NCBI GenBank assembly: GCA_030616425.1
Contig: JAUWXJ010000008.1
Coordinates: 1 to 24,712 of the forward strand
Origin: Desulfobacterales bacterium
GTDB taxonomy: Bacteria > Desulfobacterota > Desulfobacteria > Desulfobacterales > C00003060
Reading direction: 5' to 3'
DNA length: 24,712 bases
Shown: piece by piece, positions 15,491 to 21,016 of the stretch
Layout: every line of letters begins with the position of its first letter
Position numbering within the stretch: position 1 is the first letter of the stretch
Notes under the pieces: model-generated
Seen by the model: the letters and a program-made list of their open reading frames with translations, nothing else
What the model was told of the DNA's origin: nothing
Database searches by the model: none
Program-made: the position numbers and the translations under genes

Positions 15491-15595
15491 GTGGGACCAA
15501 CACCCATCCTCGAGCCCGGCACTATGCTGCTGCTTGGCACGGGCCTGATCGGACTGGCTGGATTTGGCAGGAAGAAGTTGTTTAAGAGCTCATAG
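15491..15595 (+). pseudogene. Orphan PEP-CTERM tail
   Basis: Codons for VGPTPILEPGTMLLLGTGLI then GLAGFGRKKLFKSS and TAG (15593-15595). The motif is PEP-like (EPG). An in-frame TAA lies at 15485-15487, preceded by a short open stretch (MDWHTLQILL) that may be the decayed end of the original protein. It abuts a stretch of AGCTGATAGCT simple repeats (15596-15642) and the REP-associated transposase unit. There is no hairpin element after this one. Confidence 0.6.
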
Positions 15596-15650
15596 CTCAA
15601 AGCTGATAGCTGACAGCTCATAGCGTGTATAGCTGATAGCTCGAAAAAAA

Positions 15651-16781
15651 GGAAAAAAAGGGGGACGTCCTTAAAGGAAAAAAAGGGGGACGTCCTTAAA
15701 TAATTCAGTTGACACGTCTTGCAGGATAGTGGTATGAGGTGGTATGCCAAGATCAGCTCGACTGGACGCACCAGGGGTATTACATCATGTTATTATCCGT
15801 GGAATAGAGCGTCGTAAGATATATTGGGATGGCAAGGATCGGGATGATTTTATTGACCGGTTGCGCACAATCTTACCGGAAGCAAGGATGGCGTTTTATG
15901 GATGTGCATTGATGTCAAATCATGCCCATTTTTTGTTTCGTACTGGCGATGTAGGGCTATCAACAGTGATGAGGCGACTGCTGACAGGCTATGCTGTGAG
16001 CTTTAATAGAAGGCACAAGCGTCACGGACAGCTTTTTCAGAACCGATACAAGTCTATTATCTGCCAAGAGGATGCGTATTTGAAAGAACTGGTTCGCTAT
16101 ATTCATTTGAACCCGTTGAGGACAAAACTGGTTGCCGGCATTGGAAAGCTCAACCAATACAAATACAGCGGTCATAGTGCATTGATGGGTAAGAGGAAAT
16201 GTGAGTGGCAGGACACAAGATATGTGCTGTCGTATTTTTCAAAGCAGATTGCTGTGGCGAGGAGGCGCTACCTTTCTTATGTAGAAGCTGGTATTGACCA
16301 AGGCCGCAGGCCGGAGCTGGTTGGAGGGGGGCTGATTAGGAGTCTTGGTGGTTGGGCTGAGGCGAAGAGGCTGCGGTTAAGGGGTCAGGATCGCGTTAAA
16401 GGAGACCAACGGATACTTGGTGACAGTGATTTTGTGCTGGACGTGCTTGCAGAGGCTGATGAGAAGTTCGATCGGTATTATGAGTTAAAGAGTTTAGGCT
16501 ACGATCTGAACAAGGTGGCGGCCAGGGTAAGCGAGATGTATGGCATAGATGAGAGGTATATTTTGTCGAAGGGCCGCCAAAGGCAACGGGTTGATGCCAG
16601 GAGTTTGCTTTGTTACTGGGCTGTAAGGGAGTTGGGGATGTCCTTGACTGAACTGGCCAGACACTTCGGGATGTCTCCTTCTGCGGTCAGTTATGCAGTG
16701 GCACGAGGCGAGGTCATTGCTAGAGAAAACAATTATCAGCTCCTCGAGTGATTTATTGAATTACTTAAGGACGTCCCCCTT
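15651..16781 (+). mobile_element. REP-associated transposase unit with terminal repeats
   Basis: On the left are two perfect tandem copies of a 25-bp unit (15651-15675 and 15676-15700), each containing AAGGGGGACGTCCTTAA. On the right, TTAAGGACGTCCCCCTT (16765-16781) is its exact 17-bp inverse. The transposase gene lies between. This layout fits a RAYT (REP-associated tyrosine transposase) with its cognate repeats. The centre GGACGTCC is itself palindromic. Confidence 0.75.
15744..16751 (+). CDS. REP-associated Y1 (HUH) transposase with DnaA-like HTH
   Basis: A 335-residue transposase. Start ATG 15744 follows GAGGT at 15736-15740. The N-terminal Y1_Tnp domain has MPRSARLDAPGVLHHVIIRG, the HUH motif MSNHAHFLF (His-x-His), GYAVSFNRRHKRHGQLFQNR and YLKELVRYIHLNPLRTKLV; a Tyr in this last region is the presumed nucleophile. 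The C-terminal part (about 240-330) resembles the DnaA C-terminal helix-turn-helix (VAARVSEMYGIDERYILSKG then LLCYWAVRELGMSLTELARH), as found in many larger RAYT proteins. It acts on single-stranded REP-type hairpins. The gene is intact and flanked by its repeats. Confidence 0.85.
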   Translation: MPRSARLDAPGVLHHVIIRGIERRKIYWDGKDRDDFIDRLRTILPEARMAFYGCALMSNHAHFLFRTGDVGLSTVMRRLLTGYAVSFNRRHKRHGQLFQNRYKSIICQEDAYLKELVRYIHLNPLRTKLVAGIGKLNQYKYSGHSALMGKRKCEWQDTRYVLSYFSKQIAVARRRYLSYVEAGIDQGRRPELVGGGLIRSLGGWAEAKRLRLRGQDRVKGDQRILGDSDFVLDVLAEADEKFDRYYELKSLGYDLNKVAARVSEMYGIDERYILSKGRQRQRVDARSLLCYWAVRELGMSLTELARHFGMSPSAVSYAVARGEVIARENNYQLLE

Positions 16782-16796
16782 GGTGCCAAAGTTAAC

Positions 16797-17153
16797 TTAG
16801 CCTCTATCTCTATTCAAGCATTTTATCTTGGTAAGCACTGTTTGAACCTCATCCACAATCTTCTTGAGAGACGGCTCATTGCACGGTACGTGATTTTCGG
16901 GATTTTGAACCGGGTGGTGATGCCAATATCGATAATTGTCATAACCCCAAATACGTTTTGCGCCTTGTACCAGTGCAAAGCTCTTCTTACCCGTTATGCT
17001 GTTTACGTACGACTCCATGAATACTTCAGGGGTAAAGAATATTCTGATTTCAAGTACGGCAGACCGTCGTTCATTGATAGTAATCTCTACGTCAGGAAAT
17101 TGCTTCTTGAACAAATTGCATAGTTCGTCTCTAACTGCATCCAGGGAGATCAC
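16797..17153 (-). CDS. TumE/DUF6516-like putative toxin
   Basis: A 118-residue protein starting at GTG 17153, overlapping the upstream gene's stop by four bases (GTGA). It contains ALVQGAKRIWGYDNYRYWHH then HPVQNPENHVPC; the Trp-Gly-Tyr-Asp-Asn plus HHP pattern resembles the small TumE/DUF6516 putative toxins, which pair with an upstream antitoxin. The assignment is by eye and tentative. The adjacent overlap with a small acidic protein supports a two-gene toxin-antitoxin unit. Confidence 0.5.
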   Translation of the reverse strand: MISLDAVRDELCNLFKKQFPDVEITINERRSAVLEIRIFFTPEVFMESYVNSITGKKSFALVQGAKRIWGYDNYRYWHHHPVQNPENHVPCNEPSLKKIVDEVQTVLTKIKCLNRDRG

Positions 17154-17461
17154 AAGCGTCCCTCAAGCTGACGAATAATCCTCAATCGAAGCCATTTTTC
17201 TGAAATAAGATCCTCCCATAGCATGGCATCTTTTTCCAGTGGATACGAAAATGGATCTCCGAGTTCTCCAGAATCTAACTTTGATTTAAATTCTTCATGA
17301 GACATGCCGTATTTGATTTCCAACTTGATAATTTCTTCCTCGCATTCTCGCAAGAGCTCTTTCAATCCCATATTGAAAATCTTAACGGCTTCCATCTCTG
17401 GATCAGATCCAAGGCCGTGGATCATATCTCTGAGAGCTGGTTCTATTTTGATCAATGACAT
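17150..17461 (-). CDS. Putative antitoxin partner (TumA-like)
   Basis: A 103-residue acidic protein, with MSLIKIEPALRDMIHGLGSD at the N terminus and a helical, charged body (LKELLRECEEEIIKLEIKYG, HEEFKSKL, LWEDLISEKW). No DNA-binding motif is clear. It overlaps the following gene by four bases and is likely its cognate antitoxin; I infer this from order, size and overlap rather than from a recognised domain. Confidence 0.5.
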   Translation of the reverse strand: MSLIKIEPALRDMIHGLGSDPEMEAVKIFNMGLKELLRECEEEIIKLEIKYGMSHEEFKSKLDSGELGDPFSYPLEKDAMLWEDLISEKWLRLRIIRQLEGRL

Positions 17462-17698
17462 GGTTGCTCCTCTTGTGGAAAAATGTGTTCTGCTTTCTTA
17501 TGGGGTTCCTCTAGTGTCTCTATGCTAATCCGCACTCGAGTGTGTCGCTAATGTCAAGAGGTTGTGTAGGTTGGGGCATCAGCTCGTCTCCTTTCATAGT
17601 ATTTTTTTATCATATCAGCATTTGAAGAAAGCGTCAAATCATTAAACTTGACTCATGAAGTTTGCCGCATTTGATTATAGTCCAAGGAAATCAGGCAG
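17462..17698. other. Non-coding stretch upstream of the TumA-like gene
   Basis: About 240 bases, AT-rich in the middle, presumably holding the promoter of the putative toxin-antitoxin pair. I can identify no gene, repeat or confident promoter motif in it. Confidence 0.3.
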
Positions 17699-17818
17699 TT
17701 AAATCCATCGGACAACGAGTTCCGCGCCCAGGTCTTTCACGCCGTACCAGAGAGATCGCTTGAGGCGGCGGCAGAATTTTTTTGAGACGTTTTCGACTTT
17801 TACTAATGTGTCGCTCAT
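17699..17818 (-). pseudogene. 5' remnant of a polysaccharide-export ABC ATPase
   Basis: ATG 17818 begins a 39-codon ORF, MSDTLVKVENVSKKFCRRLK then RSLWYGVKDLGAELVVRWI and TAA. This is the characteristic N terminus of the Wzt/TagH-type ATPase of O-antigen, capsule or teichoic acid exporters. The Walker A region that should follow is absent. Only the first tenth or so of the gene is left, so it is non-functional. It fits the polysaccharide setting suggested by the glycosyltransferase and exosortases at the right end. Confidence 0.65.
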
Positions 17819-17942
17819 TTCTCAGTGTCCTAGTGTTAGAGTCTCAAAGTGTTAGAGTACGAAAGTATCAGAGTATTAGAGTGTTAGGGTGTTAAAGTAA
17901 CGAGCTATCCGACTATAACACTCTACCACTATAACACTAATC
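17819..17942. repeat. Degenerate ~10-bp GTGTTAGAGT repeat array
   Basis: About eight imperfect units of AGTGTTAGAGT type (for example 17832-17842, 17848-17858, 17878-17888, 17888-17898) run on the + strand. They are followed by inverted versions (TATAACACTCTA, TATAACACTAA), so the whole could fold on itself. There is no coding potential. Confidence 0.5.
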
Positions 17943-18020
17943 AACTACATTTATAAACTCGTCGGGGAGATCCAAGAAAACATCTGTGTATCCAAACCAT
18001 CCGGTCCAATGTCTCCAGTA

Positions 18021-18067
18021 TTAACCCCGTCAAATAGGGCTCCCTTTGGGAAAATTAACGGGGTTAA
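18021..18067. repeat. TTAACCCCGT palindrome
   Basis: Perfect 10-bp arms TTAACCCCGT (18021-18030) and ACGGGGTTAA (18058-18067), extended by CAAAT / ATTA on the inside. It is another member of the CCCC-GTTAA family. Confidence 0.6.
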
Positions 18068-18213
18068 CTTTGATGATGGGTCCATTACTATCCGATGCCC
18101 CAAGCTCCCAAAAGACACTAATGCCAGAATCGGGGTCCGACGTGACCCCCAAAATCCAGACAAAAAACAGAAGATTTTTGGCTATAACCTTGTCCTGTCA
18201 ACATCTGTTGAAC
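18067..18213 (+). pseudogene. Possible transposase fragment
   Basis: An open stretch reads VNFDDGSITIRCPKLPKDTN then ARIGVRRDPQNPDKKQKIFG and YNLVLSTSVEL. The DKKQKIFGYNLVLSTSVE part looks like DDE-transposase coding sequence. It has no start and runs straight into a MITE. I cannot assign an IS family, and it could be chance. Confidence 0.35.
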
Positions 18214-18374
18214 TTCACCCTCATGTTGCATAAACAACCCGGCAAGAATGTGATAAAACCAAGGTGGTAAAGGGTTTCCTGGGTTTATCGAACGCATCGG
18301 ACAAACGCACACGTGGTCAATTCCAGAAACGTTATGATATTTGCCGAGTTGTTTATGCAACGTTAGGGTAAACC
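18214..18374. mobile_element. ~160-bp MITE with long terminal inverted repeats
   Basis: The left end (18214-18246) and right end (18339-18374) are imperfect inverted repeats of about 33 bases. They share ACCCT, then the perfect 14-mer GTTGCATAAACAAC, then CGGCAA. The interior, about 90 bases, has no ORF. The layout is that of a non-autonomous element derived from an insertion sequence whose transposase is not in this window. Confidence 0.65.
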
Positions 18375-18885
18375 TTTCTTATGCTTCCACCCTTTCGTGT
18401 CTTCGTGATTGATCTTTCCCGGCCTGCCTGTTGCAATCCATGTCTGAAGACTCTTCAATATCCAGCAAATCCTGTCTAATACTTGCGTACCGCGCGCCTG
18501 CGTGTGACCAAACAACAAAGGCCGCATGTGTTTTCACACGCAGCCTCATCATCTTGTCTCAACTATCAACTATAAGCTATATGTGTCCACGGCTAACCTA
18601 CAAAGAAACAATTCAGGCTAGTCAACAACCCCAAGGTCTCAGACCATAGCACAATTTCAATGGGCATCACAAATATAATCATTTCAAAACTGGAAATGTA
18701 AAGGGCGTCCCCAAAGTTCCCCCAAAGTTCCCTGAAAAACCACGCTGGATACCCAGTGGGAAAGCACAGGGTTATTTATTTGTTTTCCAAGATACGGGTT
18801 GTCAAGAACGCTCTCTTGCTTTATTCCTTGACAAAGGCCGATCCTAACAGCTAAGATACATAAAAAATACGGGAGGTGATTATTT
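18375..18885. other. Gene-free stretch with repeat remnants
   Basis: About 510 bases with no gene. It includes an imperfect GTGTG/CACAC hairpin beside a GGCCGC near 18520-18548, one copy of the GGGCGTCCCC repeat at 18687-18718, and the likely promoter region of the DUF104 gene just before 18886, with the strong ribosome site GGGAGGTGAT at 18871-18880. Confidence 0.4.
18687..18718 (+). repeat. Orphan REP-like repeat, copy A
   Basis: AAACTGGAAATGTAAAGG followed by GCGTCCCCAAAGTT. Shared almost exactly with copies at 19604, 19730 and 20779. The core GGGCGTCCCC resembles the GGGGACGTCC ends of the RAYT unit at 15651-16781 but belongs to a different subtype. Confidence 0.7.
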
Positions 18886-19113
18886 ATGTCTAAGTTAATA
18901 ACCGCCATCTATGAAGGTGGAATCTTTAAGCCATTACAAGATATTGATCTCCATGATCATCAAAGAGTGAAATTACAAATTATACCCGAAGCTGATACAT
19001 CTCTTGTTGAGTCTCAAAAAAAGGCTCTCTCAGAGATCGCGGGCATCGGTAATAGCGGTTTAACGGATGTGGCCAGAAAGCATAACAAGTATTTGTACCA
19101 GAAGGACTCATAA
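18886..19113 (+). CDS. DUF104/AF2212-like antitoxin
   Basis: A 75-residue protein, MSKLITAIYEGGIFKPLQDI then DLHDHQRVKLQIIPE, the AF2212-like (DUF104) fold typical of antitoxins paired with PIN toxins. A strong GGGAGGTGAT sits seven or so bases ahead of ATG 18886. The partner PIN gene starts one base after its stop but is frameshifted, so this antitoxin now appears to lack a working toxin. Confidence 0.8.
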   Translation: MSKLITAIYEGGIFKPLQDIDLHDHQRVKLQIIPEADTSLVESQKKALSEIAGIGNSGLTDVARKHNKYLYQKDS

Positions 19114-19114
19114 C

Positions 19115-19526
19115 ATGGCATCTGGCCCTATCTTTACTGACACAAGTGCGTGGTTATGCACATATCGACAAGGATGATGCGGATCATGCCGCCGCGATAG
19201 AACTGGTTAGGAATCTAAAGCGGCCCTTGATAACAAGCAATTACATTTTTGATGAGACATTGACGCTAGTTAAACTAAGACTGGGATATCAGGTTGCGGC
19301 AAATCTTGGCCAAAAGTTGTGGAGCCAAGAAGTTGCCAGTTTAGTGAGAGTGACCGAAGAGGATGAGTCCAGAGCATGGGAAATCTTTCTTCAATATGAG
19401 GATAAAGCGTTCAGTTTTACCGATTGCACATCCTTTGCCATAATGGAGCGGCTAGGAATTGACACAGCTTTCGCTTTTGATGATCATTTCATTCAATACG
19501 GAAAATTTATAGTTGTTCCCACCTAA
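19115..19526 (+). pseudogene. PIN-domain toxin gene with a frameshift
   Basis: ATG 19115 reads MASGPIFTDTSAW, the first PIN strand with its catalytic Asp, then leaves frame and stops at 19175-19177. The +1 frame continues as YAHIDKDDADHAAAIELVRN, TSNYIFDETLTLVKLRLGYQ and FTDCTSFAIMERLGIDTAFA, and ends FDDHFIQYGKFIVVPT. Removing one T at 19154-19155 rejoins the frames, giving DTSAWYAHIDKDD. The remaining ORF lacks the first catalytic Asp, so it should be inactive. The gene is placed one base after its antitoxin. Confidence 0.8.
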
Positions 19527-19603
19527 ACGATCTTTGACGTCGCCACTCCCATTGTTCCCACCGGATTCTACTATCGCCTGTGCAAGTTTAACTCCAAAAC
19601 ACA

Positions 19604-19634
19604 AAACTGGAAATGTAAAAGGCGTCCCCAAAAT
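19604..19634 (+). repeat. Orphan REP-like repeat, copy B
   Basis: The same unit as copy A with one change (AAAAGGCGTCCCC instead of AAAGGGCGTCCCC). A GGCCGC/GCGGCC hairpin (19658-19678) without a T-run follows. Confidence 0.7.
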
Positions 19635-19729
19635 ACACCATACTGACAAACAACAAAGGCCGCGTCTGATCTGCGGCCCTGCAATCATTGCCTTCCCTAT
19701 TTGCTATTGGGTATGAACTATCAGAGGAG

Positions 19730-19761
19730 AAACTGGAAATGTAAAGGGCGTCCCCAAAATT
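19730..19761 (+). repeat. Orphan REP-like repeat, copy C
   Basis: The same unit as copy A, ending CCCCAAAATTTT. It lies between the broken PIN gene and the Phd/YefM antitoxin gene. The rest of 19527-19906 shows no gene. Confidence 0.7.
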
Positions 19762-19906
19762 TTACCAAAATTTTACAAAATTTCATTGAAGGTGAAAGGC
19801 AAGCAATTGGCAAATAAGTTAGTCAATGATTTAAAGTTTTGTGTTGACAGGACCTCAAAATGTGGCTACTCTGCTAACAGATTATGTACACAATAGGAGA
19901 AAGCTT

Positions 19907-20179
19907 ATGGAAAAGATAGGGGTCAAACAACTCAGAGATAATCTCAGCCGCATTATCAAAAAGGTTGAGAAGGGAGCAGTGGTAAGGGTACTGCGTCACG
20001 GTAAAGACGTTGTTGAGTTGCGTCCTATTACCAAGAGCGCAGAGCAAGAATTCCTGAATCGTCTTCGAGATAGAGACCTCCTGGGAGGAGGAACAGGAAA
20101 AATTGGGAGTATAAAGACAGTCAAAAACCTCAAGCCTGAATTGCCGGTTTCTGACTTAGTGATACAGGATCGAAGGTGA
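19907..20179 (+). CDS. Phd/YefM-type antitoxin
   Basis: About 90 residues from ATG 19907, preceded by AGGAGA near 19893-19899; an upstream in-frame ATG at 19841 has no such site. MEKIGVKQLRDNLSRIIKKV then EKGAVVRVLRHGKDVVELRP is a clear Phd/YefM N-terminal DNA-binding and dimerisation domain. The C-terminal half (GGGTGKIGSIKTVKNLKPEL) is the toxin-neutralising tail. Its stop overlaps the GTG start of the following PIN gene by four bases. That toxin gene has an in-frame stop, so the antitoxin may be orphaned. Confidence 0.85.
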   Translation: MEKIGVKQLRDNLSRIIKKVEKGAVVRVLRHGKDVVELRPITKSAEQEFLNRLRDRDLLGGGTGKIGSIKTVKNLKPELPVSDLVIQDRR

Positions 20180-20607
20180 TTGCCTATTTCGACAGCAGCA
20201 GCATCGTGAAATGGTTTTTCGACGAACCTTTCACGGAATTGGCAAGAGATATCAAGAACAAAGCAAGGATTGTTGTTACGTCTCTCCTTGCTTTCCCTGA
20301 AGTCCTGTCGGCTATCAACCGCGCTTGTAAGGAGGGTCGTTGCTTAGAATCCGAAATGGAACTGGTGCGAAACGAATTCTTGCGAATTTGACCCAACTTC
20401 CAGTGGATTAGGGTAAACGAAGAGCTTATGCACCAAGCAGGTAAACTCATTTTCAAGCATAGGGTAAGGGGATTTGATGCAGTCCACTTGGCATCGGCTC
20501 TTTTGTTGAAACAAGAAGGCAGGGCAATTGATCTTTTTTTCTCTTGCTTCGACCACAACCTGAACCAGGCTGCACGACAGGAGGGTTTCTTGTCTCACCA
20601 GCCCTAA
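20176..20607 (+). pseudogene. PIN-domain toxin gene with an in-frame TGA
   Basis: GTG 20176 opens MIAYFDSSSIVKWFFDEPFT, a PIN N terminus, and runs to NEFLRI followed by TGA at 20389-20391. The same frame then continues without another stop for 71 codons: PNFQWIRVNEELMHQAGKLI, FKHRVRGFDAVHLASALLLK and SCFDHNLNQAARQEG, to TAA 20605-20607. The second half holds the conserved FDAVHLASALLL and last Asp of the PIN core, so the TGA splits one gene, probably TGG (Trp) to TGA. The 71-residue product would lack half the active site. A selenocysteine reading is implausible in this family. Confidence 0.8.
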
Positions 20608-21016
20608 ACCCGTTTACCCCATGCACTTTACTCTTGCCCCCAACGCCATGCTCTCTGCCCTTCGCCATCAGCTATGAACTATCAGCTATGTGCTATGTGC
20701 TATGAGCCATCAGAGACAGCATTTCAACATAGTCAATAACATCTCCCCGATCCTCAAATTCATCCGTTCTCAAGGAAGAAACTGGAAATGTAAAGGGCGT
20801 CCCCAAAGTTAAACCAGCATCTGCGTGGACGTAGGCAGGGCTGACCCAGAACCAACGAGACAGAAGAAACGGGCGTGGAGCGGGCAGGCGAAAATGACAT
20901 CGTACTGGTGCAGGCGTTGGTGCCAATGGAAAAAAATGGGGGCATTCTTTCGACAGGAGAGGTGTTTTTTCTCTTGACAAGCCCTTTAATGGGTGACCCC
21001 AATCCTCTCTTTCCCG
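20608..21016. other. Gene-free stretch with simple repeats
   Basis: About 410 bases. It holds an AGCTATGAACTATCAGCTATG-type degenerate repeat (20668-20716), related to that at 15596-15642, and copy D of the REP-like repeat. I see no gene. Confidence 0.4.
20779..20810 (+). repeat. Orphan REP-like repeat, copy D
   Basis: Identical to copy A over the 32-base unit (AAACTGGAAATGTAAAGG then GCGTCCCCAAAGTT). It is the fourth copy within about 2.1 kb. Confidence 0.7.

Noticed and set aside
15436..15771. 111-codon open frame on the - strand over the orphan PEP-CTERM tail
   Set aside because: It is antisense to the tail and repeats, and its hydrophobic peptide is the complement of PEP-CTERM codons; it has no ribosome site or domain.
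17819..17942. CRISPR-like array
   Set aside because: Units are about 10 bp, degenerate and lack regular spacers, and there are no cas genes.
18009..18233. Complete 74-codon gene
   Set aside because: The frame crosses a palindrome and enters the MITE end; only the middle resembles a protein, so I list it as a possible transposase fragment.
19658..19678. Intrinsic terminator after the broken PIN gene
   Set aside because: GGCCGC/GCGGCC forms a hairpin but CTGCAATC follows instead of a T-run.
20389..20391. Selenocysteine or recoded TGA in the PIN gene
   Set aside because: PIN proteins are not selenoproteins, no SECIS-like stem is evident just downstream, and the adjacent toxin is also broken, so a nonsense mutation is simpler.
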